Shown here: piece by piece, positions 52,710-61,001 of the stretch
How the letters are laid out: each line of letters begins with the position of its first letter
Numbering within the stretch: position 1 is the first letter of the stretch
Source: Methylobacterium planeticum
Lineage (GTDB): Bacteria > Pseudomonadota > Alphaproteobacteria > Rhizobiales > Beijerinckiaceae
Length of the DNA stretch: 64,000 nt
Direction: 5' to 3'
Assembly (NCBI RefSeq): GCF_008806345.1
Contig: NZ_VZZJ01000018.1
Coordinates: 37,099-101,098, forward strand
The notes under the pieces: model-generated
What the model was told of the DNA's origin: nothing
What the model saw: the letters and a program-made list of their open reading frames with translations, nothing else
Database searches by the model: none
Made by a program: the position numbers and the translations under genes

Positions 52710-53618
52710 TCACGGGACTGCGGCGGCCGTTTCCTCGCCCTCGATCATGCGGATGACGCCGGAGTAATCGAGATCCCCGGCGCCGGCGCCGCAGAAAAGG
52801 CTGTAGATCGACGCCGCCAGGGTGCCGAGCGGCAGGCTCGAGCCCGTGTCCATCGCGGCCCCCTCTGCGAGGCGCAGGTCCTTGAGCATCAAGTCGGCCG
52901 CGAACCCATTCCGATACCCGCGGCTTGACGGGACGTTTGGCAGGAGGCCCGGGACTGGCGGGTAGCTCACGAGAGCGTGGCAACTTCCCGTTGCGGTCGA
53001 CACAATGTCTCGCATGGTCGCAGGATCAAGCCCCAGACGCTTGGCGAGAGTGTAGGCCTCCGAGACCGCGATCATCGAGATGCCCGCCAGCAGGTTGTTG
53101 CAGATCTTGGCAGCCTGCCCGTTACCCGCGGCGCCCGCATGAAAGATGTTGCGCCCCATCGCCTCCAGGATCGGCCGGGCGCGGTCGAGATCGGATGGCG
53201 CGCCGCCCACCATAAAGGTGAGCGTGCCGGCCTCGGCTCCCATGACGCCGCCGGAGACCGGGGCGTCCAGAACCGCGATTCCTTTCTGCCGGCCGGCCTC
53301 GTGCAATGCCCGCGCCTCCGCGACGGCGATCGTGGAGCAATCGATAACCGTGCAGCCTGCCGGAACACCTTCGAGGGTACCGGCCGGCCCGGTGTGGATG
53401 TCCAGCACGTGGCGGCCCGTGGGAACCATCGAGACCACGAACTCGGCATCCGCGACGGCCTCCGCAGGGGTCGCGTGCACCTCGGCCCCTGTCCCCCGCG
53501 CCGCCTCCTGCGCCGCCGGGCTGACATCGCAGGCGCGCACCGCGTGCCCGGCCTGCACGAGGTGGCGAACCATGGGCAGCCCCATGCGGCCGAGGCCGAT
53601 GAATCCGATCCGGGTCAT
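52710..53618 (-). CDS. 3-hydroxyisobutyrate dehydrogenase-family oxidoreductase
   Basis: A 302-residue protein from ATG 53618. It has the NAD-binding GFIGLGRMGLPMVRHL, the substrate signature DAPVSGG and the catalytic Lys in NGQAAKICNN. The C-terminal helical domain has the usual DLMLKDLRLA. Relatives oxidise 3-hydroxyisobutyrate, tartronate semialdehyde or other beta-hydroxy acids to semialdehydes. With the next gene, an aldehyde dehydrogenase, it could form a two-step oxidation. Confidence 0.88.
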   Translation of the reverse strand: MTRIGFIGLGRMGLPMVRHLVQAGHAVRACDVSPAAQEAARGTGAEVHATPAEAVADAEFVVSMVPTGRHVLDIHTGPAGTLEGVPAGCTVIDCSTIAVAEARALHEAGRQKGIAVLDAPVSGGVMGAEAGTLTFMVGGAPSDLDRARPILEAMGRNIFHAGAAGNGQAAKICNNLLAGISMIAVSEAYTLAKRLGLDPATMRDIVSTATGSCHALVSYPPVPGLLPNVPSSRGYRNGFAADLMLKDLRLAEGAAMDTGSSLPLGTLAASIYSLFCGAGAGDLDYSGVIRMIEGEETAAAVP

Positions 53619-53662
53619 GCTGATCGTCTCCTCTTGGTCCGGCCGGTTCTTGGTCCGGCCGG

Positions 53663-54874
53663 TCACTGCGACTTCGCCACGAGCGGACAGCCGCCCTCGG
53701 CCAGCGGCCGGAAGGCGATCTCGGCCGGCGTCGTCGCCTTGTATTCGTAGTAATCCCACGGGTAGCGCGACTCGGACGGCTTCTTGACGACGAAGAGGTG
53801 CATCGGGTGCATCTTGCGGCCGTCCGCCCGGATGGTGCCCTTGCCGAACAGCGGATCGTCGGTGGGCATCGCCTTCATCGCCGCGACGACCTTGGCGCCG
53901 TCGCCCGCATCCCCGACCCCCTCCACGGCTTTGAGGTAATGGAGAACGGACGCGTAGACTCCGGCCTGAACCATGGAGGGCTTCGCGCCCGACCGCTGCG
54001 CCGCGAAGCGCGCCGAGAAGGCGCGCGTCCCGTCGTTCATGTCCCAGTAGAAGGGCGAGACGAGCGAGAGGCCCTGAGCCAGCGGCAGCCCAATCGCGTG
54101 GACGTCGGTGACGTAGATGAGCAACCCCGCCAGCCGCTGCTTCGAGCCGGTGATCCCGAACTCGGCTGCCTGCTTGATGCTGTTGACCGTGTCGCCGCCA
54201 GAATTGGCGAGACCGATGACCTCCGCCCCCGACGCCTGCGCCTGGAGAAGATAGGACGAGAAGTCGGAGGTGTTGTTCGGCGCCCTGACGCGGCCGAGCA
54301 CCGTACCACCGCTCGCCTCCACCATCTTCTCGGTGTCGCGCTCCAGGGCGTGGCCGAACGCGAAATCGGCGGTGAGGAAGAACCATGTCTTGCCGCCCGT
54401 CTCGACCACGGCCTTGCCGATGCCGTTGGCGAAGGCCCAGGTGTCGTGCGTCCAGTGCACCGTGTTCGGCGTGCAGGCCTTGCCGGTCAGGTCGGAGACA
54501 GCCGGGCCGGAGGCGAGCATGACCTTGTTCTTGTTCCGCACGATCTGGCTCACCGCGAGGGCGGCGGCGGAGTTGGTGACGTCCGCCACCGCGTCGACAC
54601 CTTGCGTGTCGAACCATTGCCGGGTGATCGCGGAGGCGACATCTGCCTTGTTGCCGTGATCGGCGACGAGGATCTCGACGGTCCAGCCCTTGGCCCGCAG
54701 CCCGGAATCCTCGACCGCCAGCTTGGCGGCGACGAGCGAGCCGGGACCTCCCATGTCGGCGTAGATCGATGACTGGTCGTTGATGACGCCGATCTTGACG
54801 CTCTTCTCGGCTGCGGCTGCGGAGCAGACGCCGAGTAAGAACGCGGCGGCCACACGGTAGAAGGCCCGCGCCAT
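53663..54874 (-). CDS. ABC transporter solute-binding protein, branched-chain amino acid type
   Basis: A 403-residue protein with signal peptide (1-22, SAAAA). It has the LivK/Peripla_BP_6 pattern: VKIGVINDQSSIYADMGGPG, VAAKLAVEDSG and the second-lobe motif FFLTADFAFGHALERDTEKM. It would bind the operon's substrate in the periplasm. No permease or ATPase gene is near, so the transporter is incomplete here. It is the first gene of the operon and faces the LysR gene. Confidence 0.88.
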   Translation of the reverse strand: MARAFYRVAAAFLLGVCSAAAAEKSVKIGVINDQSSIYADMGGPGSLVAAKLAVEDSGLRAKGWTVEILVADHGNKADVASAITRQWFDTQGVDAVADVTNSAAALAVSQIVRNKNKVMLASGPAVSDLTGKACTPNTVHWTHDTWAFANGIGKAVVETGGKTWFFLTADFAFGHALERDTEKMVEASGGTVLGRVRAPNNTSDFSSYLLQAQASGAEVIGLANSGGDTVNSIKQAAEFGITGSKQRLAGLLIYVTDVHAIGLPLAQGLSLVSPFYWDMNDGTRAFSARFAAQRSGAKPSMVQAGVYASVLHYLKAVEGVGDAGDGAKVVAAMKAMPTDDPLFGKGTIRADGRKMHPMHLFVVKKPSESRYPWDYYEYKATTPAEIAFRPLAEGGCPLVAKSQ

Positions 54875-55029
54875 CGCATCATCCTCCCTGGTTCGCGGTC
54901 TGGAGCCGCGCGTTCACTTCCCTGTTGCGGCCCATATTCTAAGGACCGTGCGGGATGGGGCGAAAAAAGCGCACACGCGATGGCCCGTCTATGTCAATTT
55001 CTGCACAACGCGTGCTTTCGGATTGACAG

Positions 55030-55938
55030 ATGGCGGCACCTCACAAGTGGGACGACTTGCAGGCTTTTCTGGCAGTGGCCCGGGCGGGCCGGCTGACGGA
55101 GGCAGCCCGCGCCATGGGTGTCGAGCATACGACACTCAGCCGGCGGATCACGCGGCTGGAGACAGCGCTGGGGGCCAAACTCTTCGATCGGCGGCCGACG
55201 GGGTACAACTTGTCGGTGGAGGGAGAGCTTCTCCTGCCGCGAGCCGAGGAGATTGAGCGTGCGACGCTCGGCATCTGGCTTGACCGGGTTGACCCTGCTG
55301 TCGGTCTTACGGGTTCTGTCCGCATCGGCACACCGGAAGCCTTCGGGACCTTCTGCCTCGCAGAGAGGCTCGGTGAATTCTCGACCCTCCACCCGGGCCT
55401 TTCGATCGAACTCGTGGCGACTCCGAGGGCCTTCAGCCTGTCCAAGCGGGAAGCCGATCTGGCGATCGGCCTCGCACGTCCAGCCACGGGGCGCCTCCGC
55501 GCGCGCAAGCTCGGCGAATACGAACTCGGCCTCTACGGCTCCCCGACCTATATCGCCCGTCAAGGTGGGCCGAAGGACCATGGCGACCTGCATCGCCACC
55601 GCTTCATCGGCTACATCGACGATCTCGTCTTCTCGCCGGAACTCGATTATTTTGCGACCGCGCTGCCAGGATTGCAGCCGATCATCCGGATTTCGAACGT
55701 GATCACCCAGATGGTGGCGGCGAGGAATGGCGCCGGCCTCTGTATCTTGCCGTGCTTCATGGCGGACAAGTATGCGGATCTCGTCCGCCTCCTGCCTCAG
55801 AGCTTCAGGATCACCCGTACGTACTGGTTGCTCACGCATGCCGATATGTCGCATTTGAAGCGCATCAAGGTCGCCTCGGATTTCATCGCCTCGGTGGTGC
55901 GAGCTGCTCGTCCGGCATTTCTGCCCTCAAGTACTTGA
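55030..55938 (+). CDS. LysR-family regulator
   Basis: A 302-residue protein. The HTH is at about 8-65 (LQAFLAVARAGRLTEAARAM, HTTLSRRITRLE). The effector domain follows, with GLTGSVRIGTPEAFG and later MVAARNGAGLCILPCFMA. Its divergence from the SBP/HIBADH/ALDH operon over 155 bp suggests that it activates that operon in answer to a substrate. I saw no perfect LysR T-N11-A box. GC content is a little lower than in the left half of the window. Confidence 0.88.
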   Translation: MAAPHKWDDLQAFLAVARAGRLTEAARAMGVEHTTLSRRITRLETALGAKLFDRRPTGYNLSVEGELLLPRAEEIERATLGIWLDRVDPAVGLTGSVRIGTPEAFGTFCLAERLGEFSTLHPGLSIELVATPRAFSLSKREADLAIGLARPATGRLRARKLGEYELGLYGSPTYIARQGGPKDHGDLHRHRFIGYIDDLVFSPELDYFATALPGLQPIIRISNVITQMVAARNGAGLCILPCFMADKYADLVRLLPQSFRITRTYWLLTHADMSHLKRIKVASDFIASVVRAARPAFLPSST

Positions 55939-56380
55939 AGTGCGGGCAAGACGCCCGAGATGGGCCGACGTCGACATCGTCGTTCGGCCGGTGTTGATCC
56001 TTTCTGGAAGTTCACCGCTGCCGCCTGCAAAGTCCGCAAGGTCGGACGCGGACACCTTCTCGGGCGGCCACAACGTCAGCATGTCGTCGCCCTGAAGCAC
56101 GCTCGCTGCCAGTCGTCACAACCCGCCGCAATCGGATGGACACATCTTTGGCTCCCCCAATTCTACGAATTGCGCCGAAGACTGTCTAGAAATGCTCAGA
56201 CACCAATTGACACCGAGCCGCGGCGCTTAAAGGTTGACGGTACGAATTAATACAATAATCCATAGGCAAGCTTGACCCTGTCTGGCACACGATCTTTGTT
56301 CTTATTTCATCTGGCCCTAAAAAAGTCACGTTCTGGACTGCAGGAACAAGCATAAGTTTCTAACTTGTGTTAGCGCTCCC
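55939..56380. other. AT-richer gene-free stretch
   Basis: These 442 bp hold no convincing ORF. The last 160 bp are strongly AT-rich for this genome (GAATTAATACAATAATCC, CTAAAAAAGTCACG), as in acquired DNA or a strong promoter region for the TAXI receptor gene at 56381. Confidence 0.4.
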
Positions 56381-57553
56381 ATGATCCGGATGCCTCTCCG
56401 CCAAGCATGCTCTGGCCTGCTGTCATCGATGCTCGGCCTGATGGCTTTGGCATGTGCTCTTGGCTCGACGAGCGTCTACGGCCAGGCGGGAATCGTACGC
56501 AAAGTCGCCAGAGCGGAGCCCCCTGCAGCCATCACCGAGCGCGCGAATGCAGGTGTGGTGACTGTCATATCGGGTACGGTTTCCGGGACTTTCATCCAGA
56601 TCGCTAACGATCTCGCCTTCGTCCTCGATGACGGCGACCGCTTGCGCATCCTGCCGATCATCGGCAAGGGCGCTGAGCAGAACCTACGCGACATTCTCGT
56701 GCTGAAGGGTGTCGATCTCGGAATCGTGCGCTCCGATGGCTTGGAGGCGGTGCGGAAAGATCCTCGCTTGTCCGAGAAGGCGAAGTCGCTCGCCTATGTG
56801 GTGCGCCTCTTCACGGACGAGGCACACCTCATCGCTGGCCCCGAGATCACGGATGTCCACCAGCTCGCGGGCAAGCGCGTCAATTTCGATCTGCAGGGTA
56901 GCGGGGCGAACTTCACCGGGCGGCTCATTTTCGAGCGACTTGGCATTGCTGTCGAGGCAACGAATTACGATCAGCCGACATCCTATGAGATGCTTAAGCG
57001 TGGCGAGATCGCTGCGACATTCCAGATGTCGGGAAAGCCGATCTCCGCCGTGGCGAAGCTGGATCCCGCCAGTCGCCTGCACCTCGTTGAGATCCCCTTC
57101 GATCCAAGCATCTCAGACCTCTATCTGCCTGGACAGTTCACGCGTGAGGACTACCCGAACCTGGTCTCCGGTGCGCCTGTTGGCACGGTTGCGGTGAGTT
57201 CGGTGCTGGCGGTCTACAATTGGCCCGAGCGCAGCGACCGGTATCAGCGCGTCGCGCGGTTCGTGGACAGCTTTTTCTCTAAGCTGTCTGAGTTTCAGAA
57301 GCCGCCGCGCCATCCGAAATGGACCGAGGTGAATCTTGCCGCCGAGGTGCCGGGCTGGACCCGCTTCAAGGCCGCGCAGGACTGGCTGGCACGGGCGAGT
57401 GCGGGTGAGAAGTCAACAGAGAACACCGAGGCGAAGGGTCGGGCCACCTTCGACAGATTCATGGCATCCCGCGGTTCAGATGCTGTCGGGGCAGACAAGC
57501 GCGAAGCCCTGTTCCGAGACTTCGTCGAGTGGCAGCGGCGAAACGAGCATTGA
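56381..57553 (+). CDS. TAXI-family TRAP solute-binding protein
   Basis: A 390-residue exported protein with signal peptide (about 1-35). It has the TAXI pattern: VVTVISGTVSGTFIQIANDL and later ILPIIGKGAEQNLRDI, VDLGIVRSDG and GKRVNFDLQGSGANFTGRL. The extra C-terminal ~100 residues are helical and charged. TAXI receptors feed fused DctQM permeases; none is near. The next gene, a single-span protein with Sel1-like repeats, follows by 24 bp and may be a partner. Confidence 0.8.
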   Translation: MIRMPLRQACSGLLSSMLGLMALACALGSTSVYGQAGIVRKVARAEPPAAITERANAGVVTVISGTVSGTFIQIANDLAFVLDDGDRLRILPIIGKGAEQNLRDILVLKGVDLGIVRSDGLEAVRKDPRLSEKAKSLAYVVRLFTDEAHLIAGPEITDVHQLAGKRVNFDLQGSGANFTGRLIFERLGIAVEATNYDQPTSYEMLKRGEIAATFQMSGKPISAVAKLDPASRLHLVEIPFDPSISDLYLPGQFTREDYPNLVSGAPVGTVAVSSVLAVYNWPERSDRYQRVARFVDSFFSKLSEFQKPPRHPKWTEVNLAAEVPGWTRFKAAQDWLARASAGEKSTENTEAKGRATFDRFMASRGSDAVGADKREALFRDFVEWQRRNEH

Positions 57554-57577
57554 TAATACGGCGAGGGAAAAACCGAG

Positions 57578-58444
57578 ATGAGCGCCACGCCGAACCGGCG
57601 ACCCCTGCCTACCTTGAGGCTGGTTGATAGTGAGGCGGCGGCTGAGGCAGCCTCGGACCGAACAATCCTGGAGATGTGCCGCCCGCAAGCTCAGGGCGAC
57701 GGGGCGGAGGTGTCCTTCGGGAGCATGTCCGCGCGCCGCCGTGCTGGGTATGCCGTGGCGAGCTTCGCTGCAATCTTCGGGCTCGTTGTGGGTGTCACCG
57801 CCCTCGTGGGATTCGGGCGCGGCGCGACCCAAATAATCAGCCCAGGTGGGCGTGCCGATGCTGGGGTTGAAGCCATCGCACGATCGCTCCGCTCGCGCGA
57901 AGCGACACTGTCTCCGCCTGCTCAAATCACGGAACAGCGGTCAACAAGCGGGAGCTTGGAAGACTGGGCTTCCGGTCTCAGCACGTTGCGCGAACAAATG
58001 CGCAGGGCATCGGAAGTGGCTACATCGCTAACGCCGTCAAAGCAAGTTGTTGCCTCTGCGGACGATCAGGCTGTTGTTGCGATGTCCGCCGCAAATGAGG
58101 CCACCGAGTCGGCCATTCCAGCAGAAGCCGCCCCAATCCTGTCGAGCGCGGCAATTGCGCCGGCTCGCAATGCGACACCGTCGACCACGGCGCTCTTGGA
58201 GCGTGCGCGTCGTTTGCTGAAGCTTGGAGATGTGGCAGCCGCCCGGCTGCTGATGGATCGAGCAGCGACCGATGGCAACGCGGAAGCCGAATTTGCCTTG
58301 GCTGAGACTTTCGATCCTTCACGTTTGGCGGCGTGGCGCGTTCGCGGAGTCCGGCCTGACACTGACAAAGCGAGGAGCTTGTACGAGCAGGCGCTGAGGC
58401 ATGGCTTTGCAGAAGCTGCAACGCGTTTGTCCAGCCTGAAGTAG
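57578..58444 (+). CDS. single-span membrane protein with Sel1-like C-terminus
   Basis: A 288-residue protein. The N-terminus (1-50) is cytosolic. One membrane helix spans ~55-78 (YAVASFAAIFGLVVGVTALV). A long Ala/Ser-rich periplasmic linker follows. The C-terminus (~208-285) has two Sel1/TPR-like units (LLKLGDVAAARLLMDRAATD and KARSLYEQALRHGFAEAATR). Sel1 repeats mediate protein contacts. It begins 24 bp after the TAXI receptor. Unknown function. Confidence 0.65.
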   Translation: MSATPNRRPLPTLRLVDSEAAAEAASDRTILEMCRPQAQGDGAEVSFGSMSARRRAGYAVASFAAIFGLVVGVTALVGFGRGATQIISPGGRADAGVEAIARSLRSREATLSPPAQITEQRSTSGSLEDWASGLSTLREQMRRASEVATSLTPSKQVVASADDQAVVAMSAANEATESAIPAEAAPILSSAAIAPARNATPSTTALLERARRLLKLGDVAAARLLMDRAATDGNAEAEFALAETFDPSRLAAWRVRGVRPDTDKARSLYEQALRHGFAEAATRLSSLK

Positions 58445-58912
58445 CCAGCCACCTGCCCCTGGACGCAGCCTGACTGCCGGAGCGTGCAATGCTCGCAGCT
58501 GTAGCTTTGCGAGTGGCTGCGGCCGACGTGATCGGCGCTCGTAGGCGCCGCGTCAGCGGCCGTCTCTCGGTTCTCGTTCGCCTTGGGAATTCAGGTCACG
58601 AGATCTTGCAGTTTCGTACCAAGAAATTAAACCTACAACATTTCCGAGTATACGCAAATCCTCTGTGCATGATGGCCGGAATGACCTGGTCGCCGCAGTT
58701 CCAAGAGGCCGCGTAGTTATTCGCCTCAGTATCTCGATTGCATCTGCGAAGGTCGTAGCCGCGAAGGAGGCCGCCGTGACGCTGCTGACCGGTGGTTCTG
58801 CCGCTCCGGTTATCCGCAGCCGCGACTGAGACTTGATCGCCGCCAACGCCCGGTCTCTCATGGGCGACGTTTGATCGGCCATGCATAGCTGTGTCTGATG
58901 TTGGAGATCTCC
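58445..58912. other. 468-bp stretch without a convincing gene
   Basis: It contains an AT-rich core (about 58610-58660) and the ribosome binding site GGAG at 58902-58905 of the next gene. A minus-strand frame overlaps it but lacks a site and coding character. No repeat was recognised. Confidence 0.35.
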
Positions 58913-59248
58913 ATGCTCACGAGAACCGCGATCTACGAGGGGACGATTCACGACGGCCAAGAGGATACGTTCTTCCAGCGTGTGCGCGACGAGCTGGAGC
59001 CGCTCTGGCGGCGCTTTCCCAACGTCGTAGCCGTACGAGTTCAACGGTTGCGCTCAAAGGACGAGGATGCCCGGCCCATCGCCATGATCCTGGAGATGGA
59101 CTTCCCCGACATGGACGCGATCGAAGCCTGCCTCGCATCACCGATCCGGCCAGAATCGCATGCGGCCACCGTCGAGGTCATGAAGCTGTTCAATGGGCGC
59201 TTCTATCACTTGATCACCGAGGCCACGGTCCTGGCGCCCGCGAGCTGA
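58913..59248 (+). CDS. EthD-like dimeric alpha/beta-barrel protein
   Basis: A 111-residue protein from ATG 58913, supported by TTGGAG 7 bp upstream; an ATG at 58898 lacks a site. The beta-alpha-beta pattern (TAIYEGTIHDGQEDTFFQRV, NVVAVRVQRL, AMILEMDFPDMDAIEACLAS) fits the EthD/dimeric alpha-beta barrel type. Such proteins are often enzymes or helpers in breakdown of organic compounds. The GlcG-like gene follows by 47 bp. Confidence 0.68.
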   Translation: MLTRTAIYEGTIHDGQEDTFFQRVRDELEPLWRRFPNVVAVRVQRLRSKDEDARPIAMILEMDFPDMDAIEACLASPIRPESHAATVEVMKLFNGRFYHLITEATVLAPAS

Positions 59249-59295
59249 AATGTGGCCGTCATTGGCGGAGCTGCTCTCGCAGAGGAGCATGGACC

Positions 59296-59712
59296 ATGTG
59301 GACGAAGTTGGTTCTGACCACCCAGGATGCGCGGCACATCATGAATGCAGCCCGAGTTGAAGCGACGCGGCGCAGGCTCGAGGTTAGCATCGCCGTAGTT
59401 GATGATGCCGGCATCCTGATCCTGCTCGAAAGGCTCGAGGGTGCCCGCCTGCACACGCCGGACGCCGCCACACTGAAGGCCCGGACGGCTGCGATTGCCC
59501 GGACGACGACCGCGACGCTGCAGGGGCAAGTCAGCACCAACCCAGCTCTGCTGTCCTTTCCCGGGCGAATGCCGCTGAGCGGCGGGGTGCCGCTCGTCTT
59601 TCAGGAGCACATCGTTGGAGGTGTTGGATCCTCGGGTGCCCAGCCGGACGAGGATGAAGCCGTTTGTCAGGCCGCACTCGTCGCGCTTCGAGAACTACCG
59701 ATCAACGGATGA
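59296..59712 (+). CDS. GlcG/HbpS-family heme-binding-like protein
   Basis: A 138-residue protein from ATG 59296, with GAGGAG upstream. It has the family pattern: LTTQDARHIMNAARVEATRR, VSIAVVDDAGILILLERLEG, and later FPGRMPLSGGVPLVFQEHIV followed by GGVGSSG. Related proteins bind heme or other small ligands (HbpS) or sit in glycolate and diol catabolic operons (GlcG, PduO-C). It probably belongs with the EthD-like gene. Confidence 0.82.
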   Translation: MWTKLVLTTQDARHIMNAARVEATRRRLEVSIAVVDDAGILILLERLEGARLHTPDAATLKARTAAIARTTTATLQGQVSTNPALLSFPGRMPLSGGVPLVFQEHIVGGVGSSGAQPDEDEAVCQAALVALRELPING

Positions 59713-59807
59713 TCTCCGATTGGCAAGCAAAGGCAGCTTGTGCATTTGTGAAGCACGGCATTTGTCCTTCTTGAATCACGGGATGGCTGCAACTTGGCGT
59801 TACTTCT

Positions 59808-60154
59808 CTCAGAGCCTGTCTGAGCTCCTCGGGCGGCCGCCCCCCGCTGTCTCGCGTGCAGCCGAGAATTCCGCTTGGCGGGGCGGCGTGGTGAGCGGAT
59901 GTGGACGCACCGGCATCGGACGTGTCACGAGGGGCGCCTGAAGGACCTGGTGGTGCGGTCTCCGGCCCGCCGGCAGCGACGGCGTTGCGGACGCCGGTCG
60001 GAGCCACGGCTGGCGATCATCCACACGCAGAGTATCAGGTGCACCAGGGTGCGGGCCGCGCGGCCACGACGGAGCCAAGAGCGGCCCGCCTGCGATGACG
60101 GCAGAACGCCCTCAACGATCCGGCCTGAGATCACACGCTCAAACAGGGTCTGAG
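59808..60154 (+). mobile_element. decayed IS5-family element (internal deletion)
   Basis: Terminal inverted repeats are visible: CTCAGAGCCTGTCTGAGC at 59808-59825 and GCTCAAACAGGGTCTGAG at 60137-60154 match at 16 of 18 positions when one is reversed. Between them, the plus frame near 59990-60050 reads GRRSEPRLAIIHTQSIRCTR, which resembles the segment around the first catalytic Asp of IS5-type transposases (AIIDSQSIR), with Asp replaced by His. The element spans only 347 bp, against the ~0.8-1 kb of full elements, so most of the transposase is gone. A direct target repeat was not found. Confidence 0.6.
60137..60154 (-). repeat. right terminal inverted repeat of the IS5-like remnant
   Basis: GCTCAAACAGGGTCTGAG; its reverse complement differs from the left end (59808-59825) at only two positions. 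It lies about 10 bp past the stop of the small exported-protein gene on the minus strand. Confidence 0.6.
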
Positions 60155-60162
60155 GCAGTGCG

Positions 60163-60468
60163 CTACCGTGCAGGATGCCGCCGACCAGCAGCGGCTCGAT
60201 GATGTGGCGCCCTCCCGTGGCGCGGGCGGTGGGCCTGCGGCAGCGGCGTCCCCTCCTGAGGTAGGACAGCGGGGCCATCGTGAGCTGCGACGATGCGGCG
60301 AGCCTCTTCGACAGTTAAGCCGCAGGTCGAAAGTCCATCGAGCGTGCCCACCGCGCGAGCGTACTCGGGGAGGTTGGGGCATCCCGGGAATCCAAACGCC
60401 CAGGCGGGCTCTGACGCTGTAAGCGTCATCACCAGAGCGACGATGGCAGCATGACTCCGAAATGACAT
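60163..60468 (-). CDS. small exported protein with doubtful C-terminus
   Basis: 101 residues from ATG 60468 (MSFRSHAAIVALVMTLTASE). Signal peptide ending AWA, then FGFPGCPNLPEYARAVGTLD and two Cys (GCPN, STCGLT). After about residue 72 the frame becomes His/Arg/Pro-rich, while another frame reads more protein-like (GRHIIEPLLVGGILHGSALP). A frameshift near 60250 is therefore possible. The IS remnant lies directly downstream. Unknown function. Confidence 0.42.
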   Translation of the reverse strand: MSFRSHAAIVALVMTLTASEPAWAFGFPGCPNLPEYARAVGTLDGLSTCGLTVEEARRIVAAHDGPAVLPQEGTPLPQAHRPRHGRAPHHRAAAGRRHPAR

Positions 60469-60533
60469 AGCCGATCTCCCCTGCGACCGACGCATCCCCT
60501 CGGTTGATCAAATAGGGCGTGCCTTGTCACCGG

Positions 60534-60995
60534 TCAGCAGTTCGTGACGGTCCATAAGCCTTCGTGAGGCTTCCCTTCGCCAAGATCGCCCTTTGCAGGG
60601 CAGGCGGGGGGCTGCGCTGCTTGTCGCAACATGGTCAAGCTGGCACGAACTGAATGCAAGAGAGCTGTTTCAGCAGGAAATCTCCGCGCAGTTCCGACGC
60701 TCGAAGCAAAGCGCGCCTTGCTTCTGAGGCACCATTCCATCACATCAAGCCCCTGGTGGCTCGTCGACTGAATGATGAGGCCAGCTACGTAAAGTTGTAG
60801 CAAGCTCAAGCGCTCTTCATCCGTTTCCTCGCCGCCGAGGATGAGCCGACGGTGACGCATGGAGGAGAGCAGACCGATCTGCTGATCGGTGGGCTCAAAT
60901 ATGGTTGCTCGCCTCGGGAGAGCCGGGGCTGGCCTGGCCTTGCTGACCGGCTGCGATGAAGCACGCTTTGACACGCTGCACGCCCTGACAAGCAA
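60534..60995 (-). CDS. 153-residue protein downstream of the siderophore receptor
   Basis: The frame opens with a TTG at 60995, 6 bp after the receptor stop, so co-translation is possible. The central part (RRLILGGEETDEERLSLLQL and YVAGLIIQSTSHQGLDVMEW) looks like a helical protein; the ends are less convincing. No family was recognised. An internal Met (MRHRRLIL...) could be the true start. Confidence 0.4.
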   Translation of the reverse strand: MLVRACSVSKRASSQPVSKARPAPALPRRATIFEPTDQQIGLLSSMRHRRLILGGEETDEERLSLLQLYVAGLIIQSTSHQGLDVMEWCLRSKARFASSVGTARRFPAETALLHSVRASLTMLRQAAQPPACPAKGDLGEGKPHEGLWTVTNC

Positions 60996-61001
60996 GCGTG
61001 C

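Noticed and set aside
58553..59044. A 163-residue minus-strand ORF overlapping the EthD-like gene
   Set aside because: No ribosome binding site and no recognisable domain; its 5' part overlaps the EthD-like gene, which has a good start.
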